Below the pieces are notes generated by a model. It worked only from the letters and a program-made list of their open reading frames with translations. It was not told the DNA's origin and ran no database searches. Below, in pieces: positions 53,087 to 62,082 of a DNA stretch of 64,000 nt. Source of the stretch: Firmicutes bacterium UBA5493 (GTDB lineage: Bacteria; Bacillota; Limnochordia; Darwinibacteriales; Darwinibacteriaceae); the NCBI GenBank assembly GCA_002424045.1, contig DIPH01000044.1, positions 1 through 64,000 on the forward strand. The letters are read 5' to 3'. Every line of letters begins with the position of its first letter. Positions within the stretch are counted from its first letter, which is position 1. The translations under genes and the position numbers were made by a program.

Positions 53087-54115
53087 TTATGTTATGTCTT
53101 TTATGCTCATCAACCTCCGGGCAACCCCCTCATCGGTGATACAAACATCACAATATCCACGGGCCAGTACTGACATGACTGCCCAAGCTTTGCTACGGCC
53201 ACCGCCTACTGTGATCACTAGCGGAATTTTCTCCAAATCTTCCAGCCGTAAACCTACCGAAGTCGTGTTACGCACAATATTGCCATAGGCATCAAAATAA
53301 CAACCAAAGGCTTCTCCCACCGCACCTTCAGCAATGAGCTCCATGAGAGAAGCATCATCAAAACCCCGTCTCTTGGCCATTTCTTCGGCTGTACCAATCC
53401 CATGAACCAGTACATCGGCTCTGCGCCCTAGAGCTATTACCTCTCGGATGCGGGGCTCGCTGATAATTTGCTCGAGGTAACAAGGGGAAACATCTTCAGG
53501 AGCATGAAGCTGACGATAGCTACCGCGGAGGCTTTCAGCCAGGGATACCGCTATGGAATTGGCGTGGATTCTTGCATCCTCACCTAAGCCGCCGCGGATG
53601 GGAACAACAGTAATGTCCTTTGGTAGATCGTGCCCAGAAACGGACTCGGCCACCCTAGCTAGTGTTGTACCGCCAGAGACCGCCAGAACATCACCGTTTT
53701 TGAGAACTTCCTTCAAATAACGGGCGGTAGCCTCCGCCAGATCCCTATTGCCTGACGTATTGCTGTCCACATCCCCTGGGACAATAATCATTTTGCCGAC
53801 ACCGAGAGCTTCAGCAAGCTTCTGTTCAAGATATTCAAAATCACGGAATTCTCGCATCAAAGCCTGCACAACCATGAGCACTTTTTCACCCTGCAGAGAC
53901 AGATGCACACCAAGAGAGCTACTGACAACTAGCCCTTGTTCCCGCAAGACATCCAATTCGCCCCTCACGACCCGTTCCGAGCTACCTAGTTTGGCTGCAA
54001 TGAACCTGCGCCCTACTGGTGCCTCGCTTTGGATCATCTTCAGCAACCTGTAGCGCCGTTCTAAGACTTCACCAAGTTCAGGCACGAGTTGCTGCAGGGC
54101 AACAAGGCTATCCAC
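53087..54115 (-). CDS. cggR: Central glycolytic genes regulator (SorC/DeoR family repressor)
   Basis: 342 aa from the GTG at 54115 (GAGGGTGG about 6 nt upstream); Bacillus CggR is of like length. N-terminal winged helix (SERVVRGELDVLREQGLV) and a large sugar-phosphate-binding domain (LAVSGGTTLARVAES, PIRGGLGEDARIHANS, VHGIGTAEEMAKRRGF, AVGEAFGCYFDAYG). In Bacillus it represses this operon until fructose 1,6-bisphosphate releases it. Gene order cggR-gap-pgk-tpiA-gpmI-eno supports the same role. Confidence 0.95.
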   Translation of the reverse strand: MDSLVALQQLVPELGEVLERRYRLLKMIQSEAPVGRRFIAAKLGSSERVVRGELDVLREQGLVVSSSLGVHLSLQGEKVLMVVQALMREFRDFEYLEQKLAEALGVGKMIIVPGDVDSNTSGNRDLAEATARYLKEVLKNGDVLAVSGGTTLARVAESVSGHDLPKDITVVPIRGGLGEDARIHANSIAVSLAESLRGSYRQLHAPEDVSPCYLEQIISEPRIREVIALGRRADVLVHGIGTAEEMAKRRGFDDASLMELIAEGAVGEAFGCYFDAYGNIVRNTTSVGLRLEDLEKIPLVITVGGGRSKAWAVMSVLARGYCDVCITDEGVARRLMSIKDIT

Positions 54116-54131
54116 AATTGACCACCCTCTT

Positions 54132-54143
54132 TGTCCCGGGACA
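54132..54143. promoter_or_regulatory. Likely CggR operator
   Basis: TGTCCCGGGACA is a perfect 12-bp palindrome 17 nt before the cggR start codon, and a second GGGAC lies about 35 nt further up. Bacillus CggR sites are built from CGGGAC and TGTC elements, which both occur here. A promoter is only weakly seen upstream (TATACC near 54164). Confidence 0.6.
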
Positions 54144-54226
54144 TTTGGCGGCCCGCCGGGGTATATTGCGTCCCACCTCATCGCTAAATATTCTTCTTTT
54201 TCCCATCGTTCCCTTCTATCTTCTTG

Positions 54227-55153
54227 TTAATACTTGGTATTCAATTTGTCAACTTGTCGCGCCTTTTCCCTAATCTGCGCAAATCGGTAATTTACTCCAG
54301 ATTTACTCATTTTAGGCACCATTAAGTCCCCTATCTCCTGGAGGGAAGCATAGGGATTCTCAAGGCGTACACGGGCAATTTCCCGAAGCTTAGGGGGTAA
54401 CTCTTCGAGCCCAATGGCGGCATCAATTGCTTGAATGTCCTCCAATTGATCCATGGCCGCTTTTACTGTTTTGTCCACATTGGCCGTTTCGCAGTTCACA
54501 AGGCGATTGACTTGGTTGCGCATATCCTTCATAACGCGCACATTTTCAAAGCGCAAAAGGGCGTTGTGGGCTCCCATCAAGTTAAGCACATGGACAATTT
54601 GTCCGCCATCTTTCATATAGATAACCAGAGAACCCTTTCTCTGCGTGATACCCCCATCTAACCCTAGGGATGTCATGATCTCTAGAATTTTTTCCGCCAA
54701 GCGACTCTGCTCTGTGGATATCTCCACATGGTAGGCCCGCTCAGGATTTGTAATGGAACCATTGCTTAAAAATGCTCCCCGCAAATATGCCCTTCTACAG
54801 CACTTTTTTCGAGGAATATCCAGCTCACCCAGGACACTTTGATCTTTGAAATCCTGGTATACTTGTCCCGCTGGACCGCCTCCAAGTACGCGCACGGTAC
54901 ATAATTGAGACCGCCGCGAACGAGACTTCACAACCAAGACCTGTGTGGGTATGTCAGGATAAAGACCCTTAAGAAGCAGGAGAATCTTGCGAGCCACCAA
55001 AGGCGATGAATTGTTGAAATCCAAAACCTGGTTGTTGGAGCCCAAAAGAAAGCCCTCTAGCTCATAGAAGGCGCTGAGCTCCGCGATGCGACAGCAACGG
55101 GCACCTGGAATTACCCGAGCTAGTTCATGACGAACGTCATCAGAGAAACTCAT
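54227..55153 (-). CDS. whiA: WhiA-type DNA-binding protein
   Basis: 308 aa from the ATG at 55153 (GGAGGC 8 nt upstream). N-terminal homing-endonuclease-like fold (SFSDDVRHELARVIP, RAYLRGAFLSNGSITNPERAYHVEI) and a C-terminal helix-turn-helix (NPYASLQEIGDLMVPKMSKSGVNYRF). Linked to cell division or sporulation control in Gram-positives. ATG overlaps the preceding stop by 4 nt. It follows yvcK with a VanW-like gene between. Confidence 0.95.
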   Translation of the reverse strand: MSFSDDVRHELARVIPGARCCRIAELSAFYELEGFLLGSNNQVLDFNNSSPLVARKILLLLKGLYPDIPTQVLVVKSRSRRSQLCTVRVLGGGPAGQVYQDFKDQSVLGELDIPRKKCCRRAYLRGAFLSNGSITNPERAYHVEISTEQSRLAEKILEIMTSLGLDGGITQRKGSLVIYMKDGGQIVHVLNLMGAHNALLRFENVRVMKDMRNQVNRLVNCETANVDKTVKAAMDQLEDIQAIDAAIGLEELPPKLREIARVRLENPYASLQEIGDLMVPKMSKSGVNYRFAQIREKARQVDKLNTKY

Positions 55154-55983
55154 TCCATCTCGCCTCCATCCTTTCCCAGAATCCAGACCCGTACACGCCA
55201 TCCCTGAATTTCTGCCCTCACTATGACTGGAGTGTCCGAATCATTCATAAACTTGAAGTCAGTATAGGGCCAGGCTACGGTAGCATCTAACCCATGCTTA
55301 ATATAGCTTGGCGCAACGGAATGGATACGACGCTCCACAATTTCCATCTGCGCCTCCCGGACCGCATTATAGAGTGTGGTGGAAGACTGGCAAACGCCTC
55401 CTCCCACCCCCGGAACCACAGCTTCACCTAGAATAATGGGAGCGTTACGATAGCCCCTTTCTACCGTTCGCTCCCCCACAACCTCATTAAACGAGAATAC
55501 CTCACCAGGCAGAACCACGGTATTATTGATGGCTGCCAAAGACAGGCGAATGTTCTCCACTCGACCTGGGCTACCCAAAAGGGGAGTGGAAAAATCCCCC
55601 AATACATCCGTGAGCTCCGCCAAGTGCTCTGTGCGCAAAGAGGGAACAACCTCAATTCCTTGAAGAGCAATACGGCTCTTCGCTGGGGCTGTTACCACGC
55701 TATTCACGATGGCATCCACATCGAAATAGAGGCCATTTTCATTTGGAATAATCTCCCCTGTCACCTTGTGAAGGGAAGCGTTCACAGGAGGTCGCATCTT
55801 TGCACGTGCCATGTGTTCCACAATGACCCGAACTTCGTCCTCATAGTAGTATTCCATGATCTGCTCTTCTAAATAGACCTCGGACCGCACACCGAAAAAC
55901 CTGCGGTAAATGGTGCGATACACCAAGGGAAGGCCCACACCTAAAGTAGAAATGAGGACCATCATAGCAATCATTTTTCGCAT
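55150..55983 (-). CDS. VanW-like membrane-anchored protein
   Basis: 277 aa from the ATG at 55983 (AGGAGG 6 nt upstream). One N-terminal helix (residues about 4-22), a linking domain, then a VanW domain with LPGEVFSFNEVVGERTVERGYRNAPII and VPGVGGGVCQSSTTLYNAV. VanW proteins occur in some vancomycin-resistance clusters and widely as wall-associated proteins of unknown activity. No van genes are near, so resistance is not implied. It occupies the place between yvcK and whiA. Confidence 0.88.
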   Translation of the reverse strand: MRKMIAMMVLISTLGVGLPLVYRTIYRRFFGVRSEVYLEEQIMEYYYEDEVRVIVEHMARAKMRPPVNASLHKVTGEIIPNENGLYFDVDAIVNSVVTAPAKSRIALQGIEVVPSLRTEHLAELTDVLGDFSTPLLGSPGRVENIRLSLAAINNTVVLPGEVFSFNEVVGERTVERGYRNAPIILGEAVVPGVGGGVCQSSTTLYNAVREAQMEIVERRIHSVAPSYIKHGLDATVAWPYTDFKFMNDSDTPVIVRAEIQGWRVRVWILGKDGGEME

Positions 55984-56042
55984 ACTCACCCTCCTCCCTT
56001 CCCAGTCTATTCAGGAAAGAGAGGAAGTAAAACACCAAAGCT

Positions 56043-57344
56043 CTACATAGCACGTTCACCATTCTTGTGTTTCCCATGGGCACTAGCAAGGAGCATGATC
56101 TCCGCGGCAAGTTTGCGGCTATCATGACGCACCAAATCCATGCGATCCAAAAGATCCCCTTGGTGCACCTGGAATCCTAACTTCTCGAGCCCTCCCAAGT
56201 CAACCGGTACCGGATGGGCCCCTTCTCGGGCATACTTTTTGGTCTGGGCTGCAGAAATCGTGGCTTTGTTCACCACTACACAATCTAGAATAGACTGTGT
56301 CCCAACATGGGACAACAGACCATTCACATGGTCACTTGCCGTATATCCATCGGTTTCCCCAGGTTGGGTCATAACATTGCAGACAAAAATACGCAGAGCT
56401 GTTGTTTCTGCTAGAGCGTCTACGAAACCAGGAATCAGTAAGTTGGGAATAATGCTGGTATACAAGCTGCCCGGACCAACCACCACAACGTCTGCATGAA
56501 GGATGGCTTGGATGGCCTCAGGCAAAGCTCGTGCATTTGCAGGTTCTAAGAACACTCGCTTGATCTGCTTGTTCTTCTGGGGAAGAGAGCTTTCACCCAT
56601 CATGGTAGAGCCATCGCCGTAAACTGCTCCTAAACGCACGGCTTCCAAGGTGGAGGGCAACACCTTACCCCGCACCGCAAGGACCTTACTAAAGGCGCGA
56701 ATGGACTCTTCAAAATCCCCAGTAATATCTGTCATGGCAGCGATGAACAAATTACCAAAACTATGCCCCTTCAGTCCCTCACCCCAGTCAAACCGGTATT
56801 GAAAGAGGTTCTCCATGAGCGGTTCTGTATCTGCAAGGGCAATCAGGGTGTTACGGATATCCCCAGGGGGAAGAATCCCTAGATCATCCCGGATCCGTCC
56901 GGAGCTTCCTCCATCATCAGCCACTGTCACAATGGCGGTTATATTCGAGGAATACTCCTTCAAACCCCTGAGCATGGTGGCAAGACCCGTTCCACCGCCA
57001 ATGGTCACGATGTGCAGTCCTTTTTGGAGGTTGCGGGTTTTGTAGACATGATCAACTAGATTAGGCACATCGGAAGGACGAATGGCTCCTACCACAGAGC
57101 GAATTCCGTTGCGAATTGCCACGGCCAAGAACAGGCCGCCTAAAATTATGAGCAAGCCCCCGAACATCAGAGGGTGGAGTTCTAAGGCTTCTACCCAAGC
57201 GAGAATTCTCTCTTCACAGCGCAAGCAGAAAGGAGCAGTCCAGATGAGAATCAAACCCGTGGCAATGGCGAAGACACCCAACACCAAAAGAGCCAGCCAA
57301 CGCTTCACACGCATACCGGGGTATAGCCACTTCATTTTATGCAC
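56043..57344 (-). CDS. yvcK: YvcK/GlmR gluconeogenesis factor with N-terminal membrane helices
   Basis: 433 aa. Two membrane helices at about 15-35 and 58-78, then a CofD-like domain: VTIGGGTGLATMLRGLKEYSSNITAIVTVADDGG, DLGILPPGDIRNTLIALA, KGHSFGNLFIAA and GPGSLYTSIIPNLL. YvcK binds UDP-GlcNAc and controls flow of carbon into wall precursors. GTG start with GGGGGAC upstream. Its neighbours nagB-nagA feed the same amino-sugar node. The helices are an extension not found in the Bacillus subtilis protein. Confidence 0.93.
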   Translation of the reverse strand: MHKMKWLYPGMRVKRWLALLVLGVFAIATGLILIWTAPFCLRCEERILAWVEALELHPLMFGGLLIILGGLFLAVAIRNGIRSVVGAIRPSDVPNLVDHVYKTRNLQKGLHIVTIGGGTGLATMLRGLKEYSSNITAIVTVADDGGSSGRIRDDLGILPPGDIRNTLIALADTEPLMENLFQYRFDWGEGLKGHSFGNLFIAAMTDITGDFEESIRAFSKVLAVRGKVLPSTLEAVRLGAVYGDGSTMMGESSLPQKNKQIKRVFLEPANARALPEAIQAILHADVVVVGPGSLYTSIIPNLLIPGFVDALAETTALRIFVCNVMTQPGETDGYTASDHVNGLLSHVGTQSILDCVVVNKATISAAQTKKYAREGAHPVPVDLGGLEKLGFQVHQGDLLDRMDLVRHDSRKLAAEIMLLASAHGKHKNGERAM

Positions 57345-57371
57345 TTTGCCCGTCCCCCTTAGGCAACATCT

Positions 57372-58094
57372 CTAAAGTCTGCTACCGGCTGCTTGATCTA
57401 CAACAAAAGTGACAGATGGATGCAGCTGCAAAACCGATGCAGGTACTTCAGGCGTCACCGGGCCCCGCACCGCAGCAAAAATAGCGTCGGCCTTGCTGCC
57501 TCCATTGGCCATAAGCACAATGCTCTTAGCATGCATAATGCTCTTGATACCCATAGAAATGGCCTGTGTTGGGACCTCATCTAACGATGCAAAAAAACGT
57601 GCGTTATCAGAAATTGTACTCTCGGCCAAATCCACCACTTGTGTTGTGGAACCAAAGGCAGTTCCAGGTTCATTAAAGCCGATGTGGGCGTTAGAACCAA
57701 TGCCCAGCAGCTGCAAGTCAATGCCGCCAGAACGCCGAATCAACTCCTCATAGCGCCGACACTCTTCCTCGAGGTCTGCAGCCATGCCATTAGGGACATG
57801 GGAATTATCACGCCCAATATTCACTTTGGAAAAGAGGTGTTCTTCCATATAATGCCTATAACTTTGGGGATGCTCAGCCGAAAGTCCCACATACTCGTCG
57901 AGGTTGAATGTGGTGACTTGGCTAAAATCCACCCCTCGGCGATAGTACTCCTCTAGGAGTTTATAGACACCCATGGGAGAACTGCCAGTAGCTAACCCCA
58001 AGACGCTCCCGGGTTTACTCCTGATTTGTGCGCTTACCATCTTGGCCACTTCTTCGCTCATACTGTCAAAATTATTCACTACAACAATGTTCAT
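57372..58094 (-). CDS. nagB: Glucosamine-6-phosphate deaminase
   Basis: 240 aa from the ATG at 58094 (GAGGGGTG 6 nt upstream). Converts glucosamine 6-phosphate to fructose 6-phosphate and ammonia. LGLATGSSPMGVY, FNLDEYVGL, GIGSNAHIGFNEPGT and the SMGIKSIM region are present. It follows nagA by 18 nt. Confidence 0.95.
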   Translation of the reverse strand: MNIVVVNNFDSMSEEVAKMVSAQIRSKPGSVLGLATGSSPMGVYKLLEEYYRRGVDFSQVTTFNLDEYVGLSAEHPQSYRHYMEEHLFSKVNIGRDNSHVPNGMAADLEEECRRYEELIRRSGGIDLQLLGIGSNAHIGFNEPGTAFGSTTQVVDLAESTISDNARFFASLDEVPTQAISMGIKSIMHAKSIVLMANGGSKADAIFAAVRGPVTPEVPASVLQLHPSVTFVVDQAAGSRL

Positions 58095-58112
58095 GTCAAT
58101 CACCCCTCAGTT

Positions 58113-59294
58113 CTAATCTGTACTGTACGCGACTTTACCAGCAATAATTGTCTTTTGAACGCCGAAGCCATCTGTGAGAATCACAAAGTCAGCCCGGTTT
58201 CCTTCTCGGATCCAACCTCTATCCTTAAGTCCAATGGACTGGGCTGGATTATGGCTTGCCATACGAAACGCATCTGAAATCGATACGCCAACGACCCCGA
58301 TCATGTTGTTAACGGCCCGTAGCATAGTCAACGTGCTCCCCGCGAGGTTACCTTCTTCCAAGCGTGCTGCTCCATCTTTCACGAAGATGGGGTGATCTCC
58401 TAACATGTACTCCCCATCCGGGAGACCCGTTGCCTGCACTGCATCTGTAATCAAGACCACTCTCTGGGCACCTACACTTCGTAGCATAACCTGGATGGCC
58501 CCAGGATGAACATGGACCAGATCGGCAATAAGTTCAGCCCAAATGCCCGGTGTGGCCAAAATCGCCCCAAGGACACCTGGTTCCCGATGATGCAGACCAC
58601 GCATGCCATTATACGTATGAGTTGCGTGTGTGATGCCTGCCTCAAAACCGGCCAAGGCCTGCTCATAGGTTGCATCAGAGTGTCCGATAGAGACCATCAC
58701 CCCCCGCTCCTTGAGCCAGGCTATAGCTTCAAGGCTCCCTGGGATTTCCGGGGCGAGTGTGACCAAACGGAGTTTGTCTCCAAGGATCCCATGCAGCTCG
58801 TCAAGCTCGCTTATGTCTGCCTGCCTAATAGCGGGACCATATTGCGCTCCTTTATACTTCTCGTTAATATAAGGACCCTCCAGATGAATGCCTAGTACCT
58901 CTGCTTCATCGTCTGCTCCGACATAGTTAGCCACCAGCTCTGCAACGGCTCGGGTTTTCTCCTTCCTCGCCGTCACGGTGCTGGGCAAAAAACCAACTGT
59001 ACCGGTTGTTGCCAGATAGCGAGCCATTGTGCGCATGGCTTCTTCTGTACCATCCATGAGCTCCAGGCCTGCGGAGCCGTGCATGTGCACATCAATGAAT
59101 CCAGGGGCAATGAAGCCTCCCTGCGCGTCAATGATCTCAAACACGCCTGGAATCGCAGCTTCTTTAATCCTTGCACCCTCTTCTTCATCTCCAACATACA
59201 TGATGCGGTCCCCTATGGTTACAACTGTACCATTTGTAATCAACTCATCTGCAACAATGGTACCATTTGTTATAATCAAATGTTTTCTCTTCAA
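58113..59294 (-). CDS. nagA: N-acetylglucosamine-6-phosphate deacetylase
   Basis: 393 aa from the TTG at 59294 (GGGAGG 8 nt upstream). Metal-dependent amidohydrolase: GFIDVHMHGSAG, the Glu ligand in LGIHLEGPYIN, SIGHSDATYEQALAG, ITHATHTYNGM and VLITDAVQATGLPDG. Removes acetate from GlcNAc-6-P ahead of NagB. The first 25 residues contain two near-identical ITNGT strings. Confidence 0.95.
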   Translation of the reverse strand: MKRKHLIITNGTIVADELITNGTVVTIGDRIMYVGDEEEGARIKEAAIPGVFEIIDAQGGFIAPGFIDVHMHGSAGLELMDGTEEAMRTMARYLATTGTVGFLPSTVTARKEKTRAVAELVANYVGADDEAEVLGIHLEGPYINEKYKGAQYGPAIRQADISELDELHGILGDKLRLVTLAPEIPGSLEAIAWLKERGVMVSIGHSDATYEQALAGFEAGITHATHTYNGMRGLHHREPGVLGAILATPGIWAELIADLVHVHPGAIQVMLRSVGAQRVVLITDAVQATGLPDGEYMLGDHPIFVKDGAARLEEGNLAGSTLTMLRAVNNMIGVVGVSISDAFRMASHNPAQSIGLKDRGWIREGNRADFVILTDGFGVQKTIIAGKVAYSTD

Positions 59295-59426
59295 CTCGTG
59301 CACCTCCCTAGGTCTCGCACTTGGAATTCTACTATTTTTCACTACCTTCCTGCTAGGTCTGACGAAACATACCAGTTAACACAGAATAAATATTAATCTT
59401 ACTTGCATATTATTGCATTCCTGCTG

Positions 59427-59432
59427 TATAAT
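59427..59432 (+). promoter_or_regulatory. Probable -10 box of the amino-acid ABC genes
   Basis: TATAAT in CTGTATAATGAAC, 37 nt before the start codon; the -35 region is weak (TTGCAT at 18 nt). Confidence 0.5.
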
Positions 59433-59469
59433 GAACCTAATAACTCTTGGGAAGGATGTACCTTATTCT

Positions 59470-60240
59470 ATGAAAAAACTAGTTGTGCTCATGCTCACCG
59501 TCGTGCTGTTCCTTGGCCTTTCATCCCTAGCTTTCGCCGATGGAGTGCTCAAAGTTGCCACTGAAGCCGGTTTCATGCCCTTTGAATATGTGGGAGAAGA
59601 GACTGGCGAACTACTAGGCTTTGATATGGACCTTATCAGGGCCGTTGGCGAAGTCCTAGGTCTAGAGGTTCAAATTGACAACATAAGTTGGGACGGCCTC
59701 ATTCCCGCTCTCTTAAATAATAATTATCACGCAGTGATTGCTGGTGTTACCATCACCCCTGAACGTAAGGAAAGCGTGAGTTTTTCCAACCCCTACTTTG
59801 AATCTGTTCTAACCGTCGTGACCAAAAAGAACGAAACGAACGTAGCGAGCTTAGATGACCTAACTGGAAAAGCCGCTGCAGTACAGATTAACACCACAGG
59901 GGACTTTACCGCAAGTGACCTTTATGACGAGGGTCTGCTCAAGAGTGTATCCCGTTTTGATACCGTTGCAGATGCTATGCAGGCTGTGATGATCGGCGCC
60001 GCAGACGTAGTCATAGTTGATCTTCCCGTGGCCGAAGCCTATCTAGAAGCTAACCCCACGGCCCCCTTAAAGAATGTGGGAGCTGTATCGGCCAATGAAC
60101 ACTACGGCATTGCCATTCATAAGAACAATGGCCAATTGCTAGAGCAAATCAATGCCGCCCTGGCCGAATTGGAGAAAAACGGAACCTACGATGAAATCTA
60201 CGGAAAATGGTTTGGAGCAAGTGCATCTGAAACAAACTAG
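59470..60240 (+). CDS. Amino-acid ABC transporter substrate-binding protein
   Basis: 256 aa from the ATG at 59470. Signal peptide of about 24 residues ending in SSLAFA before DG, with no lipobox cysteine. The binding domain is of SBP family 3: LKVATEAGFMPFEYV, LLGFDMDLIRAVGEVLGL, ITPERKESVSFSNPYFES, and DVVIVDLPVAEAYL. Polar amino-acid binding is likely. A spacing of 13 nt to AAGGA is long. Followed 36 nt later by the permease gene; no ATPase gene is next to them. Confidence 0.9.
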   Translation: MKKLVVLMLTVVLFLGLSSLAFADGVLKVATEAGFMPFEYVGEETGELLGFDMDLIRAVGEVLGLEVQIDNISWDGLIPALLNNNYHAVIAGVTITPERKESVSFSNPYFESVLTVVTKKNETNVASLDDLTGKAAAVQINTTGDFTASDLYDEGLLKSVSRFDTVADAMQAVMIGAADVVIVDLPVAEAYLEANPTAPLKNVGAVSANEHYGIAIHKNNGQLLEQINAALAELEKNGTYDEIYGKWFGASASETN

Positions 60241-60276
60241 TTCTGGATGAGATATGCCGGAAAGGAGACTTTAAAC

Positions 60277-60927
60277 TTGGACTTTCGCTGGGATCTGGTT
60301 TGGAGCTCACTGCCAACACTTCTGACAGGGGCCAAACTGACTGTACAACTAACTTCTATCTCTGTCTTTTTCGGCATCATCCTCGGAACTTTCGCTGGCA
60401 TAGCCAGAATTACCAAAGGACTCTTTAATGCTGTGGCAGCCACATACATCGATGTGATTCGGGGAACCCCGCTTTTGGTGCAAACATTCTTAATCTTTTA
60501 CGGTTTGCCCAGCCTGATCCAGCGACCTATCCCAGCCTATGTGGCAGCGGTTTTGGCCTTGAGTGTTAATAGCGGCGCCTACGTGGGCGAAATCGTCCGT
60601 TCTGGAATCCAATCCATTGATCGAGGACAATGGGAAGCAGCTGCTTCCCTCGGACACTCCCGTCTTCAGACCATGGGATACATCATTTTACCTCAAGCCT
60701 TCAGGAGAATGCTTCCCCCCTTAGGCAACGAATTCATTGCTCTACTTAAGGATTCGTCTCTAGTCTCTGTTATTGCTCTCGAAGAGTTAGTTCGCAAGGG
60801 GCAACTGATCATTGGCCGCACCTTCCGTCCCTTTGAAGTATGGTTGGCCGTGGCCATGATCTACTTTGTGATGACCTTTACGGTCTCTCGGTTCGTCAAC
60901 ATGCTAGAACGAAGAGTATCATCGTGA
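60277..60927 (+). CDS. Amino-acid ABC transporter permease
   Basis: 216 aa from the TTG at 60277 (AAAGGAGA 8 nt upstream). His/Glu/Gln/Arg/opine-type permease with about five helices: LLTGAKLTVQLT, DVIRGTPLLVQTFLIFYGLP, SGAYVGEIVRSGIQSID, and the ATPase-contact EAA loop GQWEAAASLGHSRLQTMGYI. It ends 3 nt before the convergent dnaC-like gene, so the ATP-binding subunit must be encoded elsewhere. Confidence 0.93.
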   Translation: MDFRWDLVWSSLPTLLTGAKLTVQLTSISVFFGIILGTFAGIARITKGLFNAVAATYIDVIRGTPLLVQTFLIFYGLPSLIQRPIPAYVAAVLALSVNSGAYVGEIVRSGIQSIDRGQWEAAASLGHSRLQTMGYIILPQAFRRMLPPLGNEFIALLKDSSLVSVIALEELVRKGQLIIGRTFRPFEVWLAVAMIYFVMTFTVSRFVNMLERRVSS

Positions 60928-60929
60928 TC

Positions 60930-61682
60930 TTAGTACTGTTTTCGGCCATCGCGATAAAGGCGCCAGTCCGATCCCCTTAAAAATTGGTGTAAGTTATGGC
61001 CGATAATGCGCGAAGCCACCCGCATGCCAACCCTAGCCTCAAAGTCATGTAGCTCATAATTACTAGTGAACACCGTGGGCTTCAGATTGGTCAACCGACC
61101 GTCTACGATGAGCAACAAACGCTCCGTGGTCCAAGGGGTTTCGCGTTCACTACCAATATCATCCAAGATCAGAAGATCTGCGGACAGCAATTCATCAAGA
61201 TTAACATTGCTTGTCCGCATTTTCTCCAAGAGAATGGGTAGACAGGCAAAGGACACTGAATAATTATCCTTAAGCATATTGGCGATAGCACAAGCCAAAT
61301 GCGTCTTCCCGGTTCCTGAGGGTCCCATCAGCAAAATCCCGCGACCTTGGGGGACATTTGGGAAACGCTTCGCAAAAGAACGGCAGGCGTCATAGGATGT
61401 TCTATTCATAGCGGTGACATTGAAGGTTTGAAAGGTGTGTTCCCTAAGCCCTAACGGCAATGGGTCACGACGATCGGTACGAATTAACAGATTTTGCTGC
61501 TTGGCGCGTTCGCGGGAGCGCTCTTTTTTTACACAGCTACAATCTGATAATAACCAGTGTCCCTTAGCTAAAGGTGCCAACATAGGAAACGGATGGCGGT
61601 AATAGGTCTCGACCCGTAGCTCACCACATCCCGCGCACACCTTGCCGCTAAAAAAAGAGCGCCTCAAACCATGATCACTCAT
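60930..61682 (-). CDS. DnaC/DnaI-type helicase loader ATPase
   Basis: 250 aa from the ATG at 61682, which overlaps the dnaD-like gene by 8 nt; the frame stays open further up. N-terminal cysteine cluster (CAGCGE, CSC) as in DnaI zinc regions, then AAA+ core with LLMGPSGTGKTHLACAIANML, Walker B LLILDDIGSE, sensor TVFTSNY, and an Arg-finger region RVASRIIG. Loads the replicative helicase. Coupled to a DnaD-like gene, the standard partner in Bacillota. Confidence 0.85.
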   Translation of the reverse strand: MSDHGLRRSFFSGKVCAGCGELRVETYYRHPFPMLAPLAKGHWLLSDCSCVKKERSRERAKQQNLLIRTDRRDPLPLGLREHTFQTFNVTAMNRTSYDACRSFAKRFPNVPQGRGILLMGPSGTGKTHLACAIANMLKDNYSVSFACLPILLEKMRTSNVNLDELLSADLLILDDIGSERETPWTTERLLLIVDGRLTNLKPTVFTSNYELHDFEARVGMRVASRIIGHNLHQFLRGSDWRLYRDGRKQY

Positions 61683-62082
61683 CCAGCCACGTGAAGAGGC
61701 TGCGATCTTGTTTTGATTCAGCATAGGTAAAATCTTCCCTCCGGACTTTCCTCTTAGTTTGGACACGTCCTTCCCTCCCTGCACTGATCTGATCTTCGTT
61801 AATAGCAGACCAATATGTGTAAAAGTGCTCATCGGTAGTAATTCCATGATTCAACCAATCTTGGATAATTGCATAAATGTAATTAAAAGAAATCCGCTTG
61901 TTCTTGCCTTCTAAGCGGCTGCGGCGCTGTTCCTGCGTGGCCCTTAAAATGGCACACCCAATGACAAAAGGGGTCATCCCCTCGTCGTGGGCAGCACAAA
62001 GCTTCTCCTTTTGGGCACTTGATAGAAGCGCCACTTTTTGTTGGTACAACGTAAAGACATCCTCCATTTTAGGATCGACCAT
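61675..62082 (-). CDS. DnaD-domain replication protein (short form)
   Basis: 135 aa. The C-terminal-type DnaD/DnaB domain is seen in the pattern FVIGCAILRATQEQ... NYIYAIIQDWLNHGITT, where YIxxIxxxWxxxGI is the DnaD signature. A basic tail (KRKVRRED) follows. ATG start with GGAGGTG 5 nt upstream. Shorter than full DnaD (about 230 aa): the N-terminal winged-helix part is missing. Its pairing with the DnaC-like gene supports a role in helicase loading. Confidence 0.7.
   Translation of the reverse strand: MVDPKMEDVFTLYQQKVALLSSAQKEKLCAAHDEGMTPFVIGCAILRATQEQRRSRLEGKNKRISFNYIYAIIQDWLNHGITTDEHFYTYWSAINEDQISAGREGRVQTKRKVRREDFTYAESKQDRSLFTWLDE

Noticed and set aside
55150..55983. VanW as evidence of vancomycin resistance
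   Set aside because: No vanH/A/X or regulatory genes are near, and VanW-like proteins are common in Bacillota without resistance.
59215..59280. Near-direct repeat at the start of nagA (two GTACCATTTGT strings)
   Set aside because: It encodes two similar ITNGT beta-strand segments in the normal N-terminal domain; probably chance or old internal similarity.
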